A DNA stretch of 64,000 bases from Rhynochetos jubatus (GCA_027574665.1 CM050648.1:141174175-141238174); one strand, 5' to 3'. Positions 37,493-50,940 are shown, counted from the stretch's first letter. Translations and numbers: made by a program. The notes: generated by a model not told the origin, from the letters alone.

Positions 37493-39708
37493 CTTTTCTA
37501 GCAGGATACTAGCAGATGAATATAGGTTGAGTTTCAAGCAAGAGGTAATATTGCTAAGACAGGGTGTTTTTTAAAGTATGAGTCTTTGTAGCTTTGGCAT
37601 TAAAGCAATTTCTATTCTTGTCATGAATCACCGAAGGACAGGCAGTGTGTTTAGGTGGGATATGAACACCCAAATCTTTCCTTGCTTCTCTGCCCTCAGT
37701 TGTAATATTATTTTCTCCTTTGCTTGGAGCAAATTCAGAAACAGTCTTGATTTTCCCCATCACATCCCATTCTCGCTTTCTACTGCTGAATAGCTGCTTA
37801 AGACACGTTGTCAAACAATGTCCTCCTGGCTCGACTTTGCTAAGAGATGGTGCGAATGATCTGGGGTTTCCGATGCAAGCAGTAGGAGAGCAAAACTAAT
37901 TGTTGCCCCAAGCAAGAATCTTCCGATGAGGAGCTGATCTCTTTTACACAAGTCCAAACCTGAAATAACTCCACAGACGTCAGTACAATCACTCTAGATG
38001 TGCAAGAGAGGCAAATCTGCCCTCAAGTCCTCTGTCTTCTTTCCCCGGGGAGGGCAGCCTGGCTCAGGAATCATGGAGGGGGGTGGGAGTGCCAGCAAAG
38101 ATTGCTGCCTTTTTATACAATCTGCATCAGCTTCGTGATCAAAGGCTAAAAGTGATTGGAATAGGCAGGGTCCTGGGCTTTCCCATTCACACGGTGCAAG
38201 CAGGCTTAACCCTGCCTGCTTAACACTGGGGCTCGGGGCTTTGATGCGAGGAATCACGTGTGTCTCCACTGCTGTGACTCTTTGTTCCAGGCAGTGGTGT
38301 GCCATTGGGGTGGTGCTGGGGGAACCAGAGGGGGCTTAAAACCTCGGACATTTTGGGTACATTAGGGCTTCAGTCCATCCAGAGTGCTGAGGGTCTGTGC
38401 CCGTATCCCAGCCCTGCTCTCCCTGCGAGCCGTTTGAGGCGATGAAGCCCACAGCTGCTGGGGGCCTCTGCTCTCTAGAGACAAGCCAAATACCTCACAG
38501 GGTGGCTCTATCTTTAGCTGCTGTACGGTGGGGATTGGATTACATGCAGCTTCACACTGGCAAGGCTTTGGAGGAATAATAATATCTTGAATATTATGGA
38601 ATTTGAGGAATAATAATATTGGGGGGATAATAACACCCTCTAGGGAATGAGGCTGTCTCTCTCTTTCTTACGACCCTGGCACAGAGAGGCTGTAGCTTCT
38701 TATATGTGGTGGGAATTAGCAGCTTCTTCAAAGCCTACGTGCCAGTTCCAGTTAAAACGTTCCCAGCATGTGTTCTGGCACTGCAGAGGGGATGGGGATC
38801 TCCCTGCAAAATAAAACAACTGAGTCTTCTAGATATGTTGGAAATCGCTCTGCTTCCTTCGCCTGGGAGGTGATAGCACTCAGAGATTTCTCTTGGCACC
38901 TGCTCTTCCTTTCTCCTTCCAATCACTTAAGTGCCAGGTAGGGTTTTGCTCTACTATATTCTCCTTAAGTCCCAAACTCCCATTCACTTGTGCGGTTTAA
39001 TCAAGCTGAGCATGTAATACACCAAAAAGATGGTTGGGGATACTGAACTCTGAATTCAGGATAATGATGCTGGAAATAAATAATCTGATTTGATTTTCCT
39101 TGCTAGAATGTAGCCTGCTTCTGATGTCACTAATCTGCACTGTCTTCACAAAACCTCTTCGCTAACACCAGATTTAATACCTGAGGCTTAAGGAGCAAGG
39201 TTAGTTTCAACATTGCAGCAACAAGTCTGGAGGATACCGGTTTCTAAGGCTTTCTCACCAGATGAGGAAAGTCCCCTGGATGAAGACCCTACCCCATATA
39301 GGAACAGTACATGTGTGTTTCAGCATCACGTTCTGGCTGGCGAGCCCTCCTTGGCCGGGAGAGGTGTCCGTTTTACCAGCCCTCGGGCAGCACGGGAATA
39401 GCACTTGTGTGTGCACTGAGGCCAGAGAGCTGCATCCCCTGGGAGGGGTGAGCCCTGGGACCGTGTGGTTGCTGTCACACGCTGCTAGTCATGGGCTGGG
39501 CATCCACCTTTCCTGCCAGCTGCAGGTGGGGAGGTGCCACCAATTTAAGAGGGAGAAAAACTAGGCGAAGCATAATACAGCTCTGTTCTGGCTGGCCCTG
39601 CAGAACAGCAGGAAAAATTGCTGCATAATCTGGAGGGATCAACAGGCTGGGAGAGCTCCTGAGCCTAGGACTAGTTCAAGGGAAGAGAAGGACAGACTAG
39701 CAGAGACA

Positions 39709-39950
39709 CGTCTGAGCTCTCAGCGGCAGTATGCAGCCTGCATTGTGGCTTCAGTACTGCCTGCTGGCATCCCCCTCCATCGGCGCCGGCAGCATCTCCG
39801 AAGCAGCTGCTTGCCTTCCTTCTCCGACACCCAGCAAGGTGCAGCGGTGGCAGCTGTTCCTCACAGGGAGCTGCGGAGGAAGGGCAGCCGGCTCCGGAGG
39901 GACTTGCTCTGGGAAGGGCAGGCCTTGGGCTGTGCACATGCCAGTCCGCA
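39709..39950. promoter_or_regulatory. Small GC-rich, CpG-enriched patch
   Basis: About twelve CpGs lie in 240 bp, densest at 39781-39900 (for example CGGCGCCGGC at 39781-39790). Surrounding DNA is AT-leaning and CpG-poor. The high GC explains why several frames stay open here on both strands (up to 154 codons on the minus strand, 39671-40135); none has a recognisable domain. It may be an orphan CpG island, an enhancer, or a GC-rich chance patch. A looser group of CpGs follows at about 40330-40395. Confidence 0.3.
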
Positions 39951-41714
39951 CAGGCAAAGCACCATCTGCTGAGAGGTGACTGATGCAGAGGAGGGAGCAA
40001 GGGCAAGGATTGCTTCCCAGAGCATCGCAGAGATGCAGACCGGCATGTATTAATTTTTCTTACTTCAGCAGGATTGTAAGAAAAAAAGAGGCTCTGGTAC
40101 AAAATCGCATCTCTGTCAGCTGCAGATGTGCACACCTAATGCGTAAAGCAAATGGGGAACAGCGGCCAAACTAATTTGAAAATCCTCTGAGCTGCAGAAA
40201 AAGAAACAGCTCCAAAAGTGAGAAACCAAGCTGCACTGCCCAGCTCTCTTTGCCATGGGGCTCAGGAGAGGGGAGAGGAATCAAATAAAACTCGGTGAGC
40301 TTTTAGCTGTCTGTTGAAGAAGTTTCTGCCCGACATGAAAGCCACAGCCACGGCAGACGCTCGGAGGTGCCTTTCAGATGATTGCATTAGCCGTGGCTCC
40401 AGGTGTCCAAGGGAGACAGCTGACAATTACACCTTTTGTTTTCTTTTTCATGTTTGACAGCCAGATGCCTTTTTGATCCGCAGTGTGCTCTTGCCTGTGT
40501 GTGCGTGTGTACATACGTGTGTATTTATATATAATCTCAGATCTGTCAGTCTGGCAGAGTCACAAATGGCTTATCTGAGCATTTAAGCAAATATAGGGCT
40601 GACTTACACACTGTAGCATCAAATGGAGGGGTTCCCTTGGGGCTCTCATGGCCCCCTGCAGTTTTACTAAACCTGTTCTTTCTTGTGACACTGCAAAATT
40701 ATAAGGTTGTGATGCAGATTTTACTGAAGAAAAGCCAGTTGTGTGGCTGGTTTCCCAAATACCAGAGTTATACAGCAAACATTTTCAGCTGGACTGTGGG
40801 GTTTAGCACCTCACAACAAGGCTCAAGGTGACTGGATGAACGTTGTGCATGATGCCTAGCCAGAAAGGAGAGCTGGTTCAGGAGCTGAGGAATCTCAGTG
40901 ATGGAGAAGCAAGACTTAACAAAGTCGTAGAGGTGACTCTGGGAGTCAAAAGAACAGGTAGTTGCTACTGACTGCATGTTATACAGTCAGAGCCAGAAAC
41001 ATAAAGAAATTGTTTGGATTAGTTCAGATACCGAGAATGACTTTTCCTTCCAATGAGGAGTTAAAAATCAAAACTCCCAAGCCCCTCTCTTCCCTGCGTG
41101 TTTACTACTGGTCACTGCAGGAGACAAGGTATTGGCTTGGAAGGCCTCTTATTGACTGTATTGCATTCTTATAAAAAGCAAGTTGTTTTCTGGTTCAGAG
41201 CAGAGATTTTCTGCTCTGAGAAAAAAAATCCTTGCTGGTTATTTCTGGCTCTGGACCCAACCCCGCTGTGGGAGCTCTGAGACCTCCCAGGTAATGGTAA
41301 GGTCTGCGGGAGACCATTAAGCAGTATTCTGAGAGATGAAGCGGGCACTTCCAGGCTTGAGTTGCTTTAGGGTAGTTTATAACCGTGGCGCTCACCACAG
41401 TATTCACAGCCTGCCATCAGAATGGCTTGAGAATAAGGCAGCAAAAACATTTGAGCAACCAGCTGTTGTGAACAAGAAAAACTCTGACTCAAGAGGGGGA
41501 TTGGACTAATTAATGTGTGACCTTATGGCTCAAGCCAAGACCAAGACTTGCATAGACTGCAGGATTGTGGACTGTCATTATATGAAAGAAGACTTGTTCC
41601 AGCAATTCCTTCTCTTTTCAGGGACTACAGGCTGGGGAATGAAAAGCCTGGGGTGAAAAACTTATTTCCTTCTTGGGCTGATATGATTGGTGAAGGTGTG
41701 TGCTGCAAAAAAGA

Positions 41715-41728
41715 TTTTTTTTTTTTTT
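41715..41728. repeat. T14 homopolymer
   Basis: Fourteen consecutive T on the plus strand in non-coding DNA. Confidence 0.85.
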
Positions 41729-42851
41729 CTACTGGAAAATTGATGTGTTGGAGGGAAAAAAATATAATTAATGAATGGTAAAGGGTTGTCCCTGACAATG
41801 GTGGGTAAATTCTAGATGCCTTAGAGAAACAGGCAGCACGGAATTTTTCTCACGACAAAACATCTGAGGATACCTGGACCTACAGAGGAGCCAAAGAGAA
41901 AGGCAAGGTCTTGTATTTCAAGATGCTCTGAGTGCTGAGCTAACCTGTGAGGAAAGTGAGGCTGGCATTGCTGTCAGCACTCTCAAAGGGCAACCCAGGG
42001 TGCCACATATCCCTGCTCATGAGTCTGTCTCTGCAGCCTTTGCCCATGCAATATGCGAACAGAGGAACATGGGAGAGAGTTGTGCGTGTTGGACCTATGA
42101 ACTCTCCAAGGAAGAGCTCTCTAATGCTCCTGCCTAGCTGTACTGTGATTGCAGAAGTTCCTCATGTAATGTTTTTTACACTCAGAATTCATAGAAAATC
42201 ACTCTAGATTGTAGCTTTAATGGAAATTGACCCAGTAAACCAATTGATCAAATCTTGGGTCAAGATGAAATGATGTATGCAAATCACGTACAAAGCTAAC
42301 ATACAGCTGCATGTACAAAGATGACACTCCATCGTAAGCAAACCTCCACTGACTTCAATTAAAGTTTTGCCCAAATCAGCCTGAGCTATGTACATACAGC
42401 TCCATGTGGGCTTTGTGCATGATTTACGGATGTCATGTAATGTACAATATGGTATTGTGTACTAGCAGCCTGCCCCTAATTAATACATGATAAAAAAAAC
42501 CCCAAAACTCTTAGAGAATAATGATTAAGAAAAAAATGTGCATAAGGAAATTGCTTACAAATGACCACACTGGTGAAATTATAACACGGTAATATTGCAG
42601 TCCCATTTATTTTCTGTTAGGTTTAATCACCACTAATAATTCAGTCAAGGGTAATTAATCTTTGCTGATCAAAGTACAGGAAAGGGCTGAAGTACTGTAG
42701 CTGCATCATAATGACATGTAATGCTGATGCTGCACAATTGCCTGTTTGCAGAGAGATGTGAAGATGTCCTTATCGGCATACAGTCAATGAGTGGGAGTTC
42801 ATTAACACTCAGTAGAGGATAGAGGCTCAAATAACAAGGTAAAGAAGCTTG

Positions 42852-42867
42852 CATACATACATACATA
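42852..42867. repeat. (CATA)4 microsatellite
   Basis: Four consecutive CATA units. Short simple repeat. Confidence 0.85.
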
Positions 42868-42972
42868 GGCAGATGCTTGCGGCTGGAGCTCAGCTCATTC
42901 CCTGGGCTGGAGGAGTGTGTTTTGGGAAACTGCAGTAGAAACCAGTGAGGAAAAGGACATTCAACAGTAATC

Positions 42973-43010
42973 TTATTTTATTTATTTATGTATTTATTTA
43001 TTTATTTTTA
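42973..43010. repeat. (TTTA)n microsatellite
   Basis: About 38 bp of TTTA/ATTT units with a single G interruption near 42990. Likely length-variable. Confidence 0.9.
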
Positions 43011-43705
43011 ATTGCTAGATCAGGATGAAGTCCAGCTTATGCTGTACTGAAGAAAAAAGGAAGTTTCATTCCCAAACCCCTCAGATGCACCAGCAGAAAG
43101 CCATGTTCCCAAGCTCTTTGCATGTGTCAGTATCAACATCGAAGCTTATTGCCTCCATGGAACCAACTGCTATTTTCTTGGAAAGGAGACCTTCTCTGGG
43201 TGACTTCATGTGACCCAGATGCCTTAAAGAATATACCTTGTACATCTTCCCTTGAGGAATATGGTTGATGAACAGAGGGAGATGGACTGTAGGTAAATGA
43301 TCCTGCAATGGAACCACCGTGTGGCTGAGAGCTCAAGAGAGCAGGCAAGCAAGGAAGGTGTCCATCTTAGTTCTTCCTTGACCACTTTTTGAAGAACAGT
43401 TTCAGATCCCCATTGTGCTGTTGTCTTGGACTAGGCGAAAATCCAGCCAGACAGTTTCCATCTATATGGCCAGAGAGAAGGGACAGGGTCATGTTGCTTC
43501 CTGAATTACTTCAGCTAAATATTGGATAAAAAACATGCTTGAACTTACAAGGCTTGAAGTCAGTGCTGTGTTGTCTTGAGTTTTGCAGATGACATTTAAA
43601 AAATCCCGACACCTAATTTATTTAGTCAGGGTTCATTTATTTTAATTTTGCAGCCAAGCCCTTATTTGGGAATTTTGATCTGATAGTGGTGTTTATTTTC
43701 AAAGT

Positions 43706-43757
43706 ACAAAAAAAACCAACCAACCAAACAAAAAAAAAACCAACCCCAAAACCAAAC
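43706..43757. repeat. A-rich (CAAA/CCAA)n low-complexity tract
   Basis: About 52 bp of A runs alternating with CCAACCAACC-type units, strongly strand-biased (no G or T). Simple sequence. Confidence 0.85.
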
Positions 43758-44859
43758 TTTCCATGTCTAAATATTCTATTTCAAATTCTTTTGAAATTCT
43801 CTTCTATTGCTACTGCCACCAAACATCAGTGGTGTTAAAAAAACCCCAGCACCTATTACTAAAAAGACAAGAGAGTATTTAGAGCTACAATGGTCCCAAA
43901 GTACAGTGAATCAAAACTGGAAATCCATCAGTTCTTTGACTGCTAAATGATTTCCATGCTGGGCTGGTATTTATCTTCTAGAATAGAGAAGCCTTTCAGG
44001 GAACAGCAAATATCTGGCAGGGGGCCAAAGGACTTGAATATAAGACAATTAGCACAACAGGGGGAAAGAAGGGCTTCCGGAATTAGAGATGAATAAGAAA
44101 TATTTGTAATGTGCACTTTAAGTTATTGGTTTGATCACAGTAAATGTTTGTCACTTATTTCTCTTAGTTGCAAGCGTAGTGATGTATTACTTGTCTGGTT
44201 TTGCTTTCTTCTGTAATTAGTTTTGCCACTGAGTGGTTGGACTGATACATATCACACTTGTTGTCCTCTTCTTCATCTTTAAAAGGCTACTTTGTTTGGT
44301 TTAAAATAGATAAAACAGCAACTTGCTAGTTGTTGCAAAGATAGACTGCTCCCTCCTAATCCGCTGGCTCTCTCTCCATACTTAGCTTTAATTAGACATG
44401 AGGATTTAAGCCTTTACATTCTGAGGCATGTAACAGTCAAACTAATAATTAAGAGAGGATATATTTAGATGGTTTAAAAAACCCACTGTACTTCTAAGAG
44501 TAAATCTTGACGTTTAAAAGTGCCGAAGGGTTTCCAGGCTCCTCTGGAAATTTACTCTTCTTATTGTCAAAGGAAAATATCCCACTCGTAGAACATAAAC
44601 AGGCTGTCAAGTCACGAATAGTAAGAGATTTGAACCCTCTTGGGCTACTCTGTTAGGAAGAGAATATATAGTTTCATTGACTAAGGTCATATCAGCTGAA
44701 ATTCTGGAATTTCGCTGGGATTTATCTTCTGAAGATGAAGAATTAATGAGAATATAATATCATAACCTTGGTTAGAGTTTGGGACTGAAACAAGAATTTA
44801 TTTGAAAACTACCAGAGGTAAGACATGTGAAGGCATCCTTTTGCATTACGTAGCCCTGT

Positions 44860-45297
44860 TTAAGCCTCAGCTGGGACATCATGTCCACTTTTGGACACTG
44901 CAGTCCATGAAAAATGTAGGTCAACAGAAGAAAGGTTATTCAGAGAACTGAAAACTCTGATCTGAAAAAGGCTGAGGATTTGGTGTGTGATTTGGTATCT
45001 CCAGGCGTGTACCAAGCTGTTGCAGAGCAGAACAGACAGTCTGTTCTCCACAACAGACAGAACAAAGAGTAAAGGGCTTAAAGTTTAGAAAGGGAAATTT
45101 CATTAAGGCATTAGGAAAAACTTCCTGATGTAAAGGTAGTTAAGGATTGGGTGAGATTGCCTGGGTTACCTGTGGAGGCAGATCAAAGATTTCCCATAGC
45201 AGGCTAAAGCAATACCTGTTAAAGATAGTTCAGATTGGTGTCCTCATTGACATGAATGGTTCTTGAAGTTGCTTTCAGCACCGTTTTCTATGATTTT
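44860..45297 (+). mobile_element. CR1-type LINE 3' end, old copy, sense on plus
   Basis: The plus strand matches the sense order of an older CR1 3' end. A CTCAGCTGGGACATCATGTC-like segment comes first. AGGGCTTAAAGTTTAGAAAG then ATTAGGAAAAACTTCCTGAT (the conserved coding end for LRK.F..V-type residues) follow. Next is GGTAGTTAAGGATTGGGTGA, then AATACCTGTTAAAGATAGTT. It ends in the terminal TTTCAGCACC..TTTCTATGATT motif at about 45270-45297. That terminal block is the family's usual 3' end, so orientation is secure. The copy is heavily diverged with broken frames, and is 5'-truncated and dead. Confidence 0.85.
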
Positions 45298-48200
45298 CAT
45301 CAATCCTGCTCTCCTCTCACAGGTTATAATGCTTTACTGCTTGGACACTGGGGAATTAGCATTACCGGTCTTATATATCTTTTGGAGCCTGATCAGAATA
45401 TATATTTTTCTGTTTATGTATCTGTTTATCTGTCATGAAAATGTAAATGAAAAGAATTTTTTTCTTTAAAGGTTGCCGTGGGCTAATAGTGACTACTGAA
45501 AACATCAAGCATCTTTTTCCTGAAAAGTGTCCCATGGGAAAACAAAATAAAAAATACCCCATTTGGAGTTGAGCCAATCCAAGTGAAAATGTTGTACTTC
45601 AACAACTCAGTGGGGAATGCTTGCTTGCAAGCTTATGGGAGTTACAGCTTTGCCTCCCAGGCCATGCCATGATCTCTGTTCTGCTTTCTCACGGTGCCTC
45701 ATTGCATTGCCTGACTGGGAGGCTGCAAGGCCTCCAGAAGAATACAGTACAGCCTGGTTTACAGACAGGGTTGAGGAACTGAGGAGCCCACAATACATTT
45801 CCCATGGGTCATGGTAGTGGTTTGAGATGGACTATTCATGTTTCTGAAGTATGAAATATTTCACTTTGAAATGTCAGAATATATTGAAAGTTACTCTTTT
45901 CAGTCAAAACCTGTCTGTTTTTACTGGTTTCTAGGTGATTGGTTTGGAAAGTTTCTTTTTCTGACAATAAGCAATGTTTTACATTGAGAAGAGTAGTTTT
46001 TTCACATTAGGAAATGCATGAAAAGAGAATGTTCCACAGAAAATTAAACTTTCAGTGAAAACAAGCAACCAACCAACCCTTCCTTGCCCCCTTGCTGACC
46101 CTCATTCTGACTGCACATGGAGAGTTCCTAGAATTAAAAGTCTTTTTATGTTGCCCACTCCAGAATGAAGCACTAGGATGTAGCTAGGAGCTGTGACAGC
46201 ATTCACCCCGCCACGGGACTATCCCAGAGGGACATATTTTAAACTGGTGAGTGAACAGTCGTAGCTGGAATGACCTCTGGTTTGTGATCTCACTTCACTG
46301 TGGGGGAGGACAGGGCAAAAGACTTTCCTGAACAACTATTCCATTGGAAACGTGTGAGAGGGAGGCCTCCCCCAAGTTGCCTTGGTTGGGATGTTATAAG
46401 ATCCTCCTGAATTGTTGTTGGGTGAGTTCGTTTCCCCTCCTTCACCGGATGCCTTTTCTGTGAAAATTCTGTCCCTTATTGCTTGCAGCTCCTCTGGTCT
46501 GTCAGGACCCCAAGGCCAGGGTTCCCAAAGGGGACTTGCTCCTTGGGTTTGTTCATGGCTGTGTTTCTTTTGCACCCACTAACTTTAGCCTCAACTCTTT
46601 GCTCTCTCTGACAGTTCAACCTACCCTGTTCCTCTTCAAATGACTCCAAAGTGCTTTGATACTCTGGCATGAAGGGCTTTCTTCCCTGCACAGCTACTAG
46701 TCCTGCACCACAGGACACCCTAAGCCCCTCCCCACCCCTATCTTCCATGTCAAGAAAAATAAAATGGCTCAAAGCTGTGTAAGAAATGTCTTCCACCTTC
46801 TCCTGTGGTCATATCTCTTTTGGTATTTCCAAGCCCTATACTGCTGTTGTGTAGGAACTATGTGCAGGGCTAGAGTGCCAGCACCTGGGTTTGCATTGCA
46901 ATAAAGCCTTGCAACGTTAACGGAGCAGCTCGAGCATAACTGAAACCTTTAAACTGCAGTTTCCTTTGTACAAGGTCAGGTAAGTAGCAGGGTCTGGTAT
47001 TTGATTACTAGTAAATGTAAACCTGTTTGGAAACTAGCTGTCTGTGCCCAGAGTAGTTTCAAAGGGAAGACAAGTGGTGTTAGAATAAACTCTCTGCTGA
47101 GCTGGCACCCTGTCCCAGAGCCCTGGGGAGACCTGGGTCCCAGTCCTTTTTCTTCTGGAGAACTGGAGTGGGGCATTTGGATCTTCCAGAATTTTCTTCT
47201 CTCTCTGCTGTAACATTAGCCTTTGTGTTATGAAAGCTGCTTGAGGCAACAGGCAAATCCACGGTTAACTGCGGTGAGTCAAATCCTCACCTATCGCAAA
47301 CAAGTTGGAGGTTAATGACAAATGCCAGCTCCAGGCTGGGCCTCATGTGCTGGAGAGTTAAACTAACCCTGTGGTTTACGGTACACAGGGGCTGTGCCTG
47401 GCTCAGTGAGAGCTTCTTGAAAAATTAGCACACAACAGGCTGCTCTTTAGCAGCGTAGGGCTTGGGAGGTGAGACCAGCCAGCCCAGCCTGCTGGGAAAT
47501 TTCAGTGGGTAACACTCTCAGGCATGACTCAGTCTGTTGTTCTGCCTTGCAGTTCTGGGGAAAATCTGTCATGTCAGAACCTGCAGGGTGGCCACATCCT
47601 TGTAATTCTTCTGGCAAAATAAAAAGAAGTGCAGGTCAAAGTCTTTAACTGAGCTTCATACTGTTGTGCTGTGTACAGGTACAACTTGAAGTCAGGCAAT
47701 TGAGTAAAGAATGAATTCAACCCAATAAATGACAGAATAATGGTACCTGCGTGTTAGATGCAAGGAGGAACATTTTCTCAGCTGTAAGCCTTTGTCAATC
47801 AGGCAGCCTGTACGTATCCCCTTGTTGAGTTCAGTTGTGCCTAAGTGTGTGCCACCTGCTTCTCCAGTCTCTCTTTGCTCCTTAGCTCTGGTATTAGCAC
47901 TACAGTCTGACACGAGAACTCAGAAAGGGAAGGGAAAAGGGATACAGGGAATTTGTCTCTTTCCTTCTTTCCTTCTCCTGGGCATATTATGGCTGCCAGA
48001 ATTTCTAGGAATGGGTCCTTTGCAGAAAGGGGAGTCAGAGGTCTGTAGTGCCCCTTGCCCTGGATGGGGCCCTGCACCCCGCTGTTCGTGTTGAACACAG
48101 GCAGATTTCCAAACCAGGAAAGGAGAGATGCTTGGGTGAAGATTTTCTCAATGACAGTGGCTGGCCTTAGTGGCCTACAGTCCTGCCGTTTTTGTGCTTC

Positions 48201-48584
48201 TTGTCACTGAAACCAGGTGCCTTTGTCACCTGAAGTGAAATCCTTTGCTTGCTACAGCTGCTGAGATCAAACTTCAGTGACTGTAAATCAGCTGCTCTCC
48301 ATCCATCTCAATAGCATTTTATCTACATGTGGGATATTAATTGTCTTTTTCAGGCCTATACTTCTGCATTACTTGTTGCTTTAGGAGCTGAAAAAAACAG
48401 CCACAAGAGACAATGGCTCTACAGTGACTTTTAGCTTCTCAGGACGATTCCCAGAGCTGACGTCATCTGCAATTATGGTGCATGGATCCAACCACTCTGA
48501 CATAAGGTGGTAAATTATTCATGATTTGGCAGCCACCATCAGTGGAGAGTGTGCTTTAAGAAACCTCAGAATTGCAAGACTGGT

Positions 48585-48740
48585 TTGTCACCACAGTCTT
48601 ACTAGGCCAGTGGCCTATCTCTGAAAACAATACTTTGACTGATGGTGATAGAGCCTTAGGGTAGATGTATGTGGAATAAATTATTTCCCCTTGATTTCAT
48701 GCGAGTTTCTTGGCTAATATCTACAGACAGAAGGATTAAA
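48585..48740. repeat. Possible old LINE/CR1-tail remnant
   Basis: The phrases CTAGGCCAGTGGCCTATCTC, GACTGATGGTGATAGAGCCT and TAGATGTATGTGGAATAA are in an order reminiscent of the terminal part of ancient CR1-clade repeats in amniotes. The similarity is short and gapped, so this is a weak call. Confidence 0.25.
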
Positions 48741-50914
48741 TTCCTTCCCAGTTGGGGCCACGTGGCTTCTGCCCCAAAGACGTTGCAGTTTAAACTGAAT
48801 CAAAACTAAGTGCAGGGTGAACGTGCAATTGCAGCAGATTTGGTGGGTCAGTGCGGGGTGGGTGGAGGGTGAACTACTAACCCTTGGACATACAAACTTC
48901 CTCTCTTGTTCTAACAAACTTGTGCTCGCTTCTGTTCTGGCCAAAGGTGAGGGACAGGACCATGGGCACATTGGACTGAGAGGAAAAGTAATTGTGATAG
49001 AAACAGGTGGGAATTGTAATTGAGACTTGCAAGCTTTTGAGTTTTAAGGAGCTCAGGTGAATAATGTAAATATACATAATTCCAACTAGAGCTATATTAA
49101 GAGTTTGGAGAAAAAGGCCAATCCTTTCCCCACATACTGCTCAGTTATAGGAGAGTCCTAGCGTGGGATGGAAAGGTAAACCTGCGATAAGCAACCAGTG
49201 TGACTGTTGTAGATGATTTTGCATCATTTCATAGAGGAGTCAGATTAGACTGAGACTGTCATGAAGGACAGGAGGGAAGGTTTTATTTTTGATGTCAATG
49301 TTTTGCCCCTATGGAGACCAGGGGCAAGCAGAGGCTCACCCAAATGTGTCAGTGCCATTGTCCTGGCTGGTTGTCAGGATATGAGAATGGGTGCAGAGGA
49401 AAACCAGTATTGCAGCCTGCTATGGCACTTGTAGGTCTTGTTTTCTTCCAGGACACAGACACCGGCAGTTTGTGCCTTAGTGTGGGCCAGAAACAACCGT
49501 TTGATCCTAAATGGCAATTCCTGTTGTGTGATAAAATGTATTTCCTTCTCACTCTTTGTCCTGATTCTCATACAGCTTCACCATATACAACTTTACGGTA
49601 GACCATCATCACCACTGTAATGAAAGCACATTTATTCATCCAGGAACCCTGGGGAAAACTGACCGGGCTATTGTTTCCTTTGTGACAGGTGTATCTTGTT
49701 ACTCAGAGAAACCCCTTTTGCATCAACTACCCTATTGATTTACTCTGTTCATTGAAGGCCTTTTTTACTCATAATCAGTCATGTTATCTAGACGTAAAGT
49801 AGAGGCTGGAATAACTTTTTCAGAAAATGGTGAAACTGCAAATGACCATAACTCATGGATTTTCACAGCCAGTAAGAAGCATTATGTTCTTTCGCCTGAC
49901 CTCTTGTATAGCTGAGGTAAGAGAATATGACCAAGTAACTTATTTATATAGTATTAAAGGAAACGTGTGCTTTGCAAACTGTATTTTAACTAGTCACTGC
50001 TCTGGGGTTGCGTGTTTGTGAGATTGTTTTTATGTGTGCTGAAAATTTAATTTGTTTGCCTTCTTGTTTCCAATTTCAGTCTTTGCATTTCCTCCAGACC
50101 CATCTACCTGGCTGTGCTGGTGACTCTGGGCAATGCCAGAGACCTCAGCAGCCTTCTGCAGTACCAAGGCGATGGCATGTGCTCCCAGCTCTGTTTGGAG
50201 TGTACCCAATTTCTCCTCATGAGAAGCTGGGGGACAGAGAGAGAAATTGCATGGTCAAGAATTAGTTGTCCTTTCCTGAGCTGAATACTGACAAAAGAGT
50301 ATGTTGCCCATTTGAAATTATTTCTTCCTGCTAGTGGAAATGACAAAACGTGTGGTAGTTGCCCAGGAAAAAAAAATAAATTGATTTTTCAGACGCAATA
50401 GTAGAATCCTGTTCCTAATCAGTGGGGGGATAATGGAGGATCTGTTAGAGTGCCTGCAAGACATCATCCCAGCAGGGGTGAGCATGGTCTGCCCACACTC
50501 CTTGTCACAGAAGCCATGTGAACGTGGTGCTGAGCTGCAGTTAATAAGCTTCAGTGAGAGACAAGATACACCAGCATAGGCCAAATGTGCTAGTGTTGTC
50601 CATACAGTATCCCTTTGCTCCACGCAGAGCTGGAGTCTGCTTGCACGCTGCTATATATTGCATCACCAAAAATTCCTCTTGAAACTGAAACATCCTCCTT
50701 CCATCTGTGATCTGCCTGGCTACTTGCGTGTATTAGGACGTTGCACGATATCTGGGGACAATGAGGGAACCCTTGGAGAAAGCAGAGAGTGCTTGGCAAA
50801 GGGGACTTGACAGATTTTAATTAATGAGTCCTGGCACTTTTTGGGAAACTCATAGAAATCAAAAAAAGGTAAAAATGCCTGGTTTTAGAAGTTGGAGGAG
50901 TAAACAAGCTAAGG

Positions 50915-50940
50915 TTTAAGGTACTCTTTGGTACCTTAAA
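50915..50940. repeat. Perfect 10-bp inverted repeat with 6-nt loop
   Basis: TTTAAGGTAC (50915-50924) and GTACCTTAAA (50931-50940) are exact reverse complements around TCTTTG. No T run or gene end follows that would make it a terminator-like signal in this eukaryotic context. Possibly a chance hairpin. Confidence 0.8.

Larger units (their letters stand above)
32881..39708. other. Non-coding unique DNA
   Basis: About 6.8 kb with no recognised exon. Open frames reach 103 codons (37994-38305, minus) with no family resemblance. The part at 34580-34800 is AT-rich with TTAATTAAGG-type cores and resembles a conserved non-coding element in composition only. G-rich bursts occur at about 33350-33390, 36950-36965 and 38075-38087. 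The duplicated phrase GAGGAATAATAATAT occurs twice at about 38572-38625. Homopolymers are listed separately. Confidence 0.45.
39951..44859. other. Non-coding unique DNA with simple repeats
   Basis: No gene recognised. A TG-rich stretch with TATATATA occurs near 40495-40535. The parts at about 42480-42690 and 44100-44470 are AT-rich with many ATTA/TAAT cores and few CpGs, consistent with, but not proof of, conserved non-coding elements. The sequence near 42340-42380 (ACTGACTTCAATTAAAGTTTTGCC) resembles part of an old amniote interspersed repeat but is too short to assign. Confidence 0.45.

Noticed and set aside
39671..40135. 154-codon minus-strand open frame
   Set aside because: Lies over a GC-rich patch in which several frames on both strands are open; no domain.
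42852..43010. Short tandem units considered as a CRISPR-like or satellite array
   Set aside because: Only tetranucleotide microsatellites; no spaced repeats or long unit.
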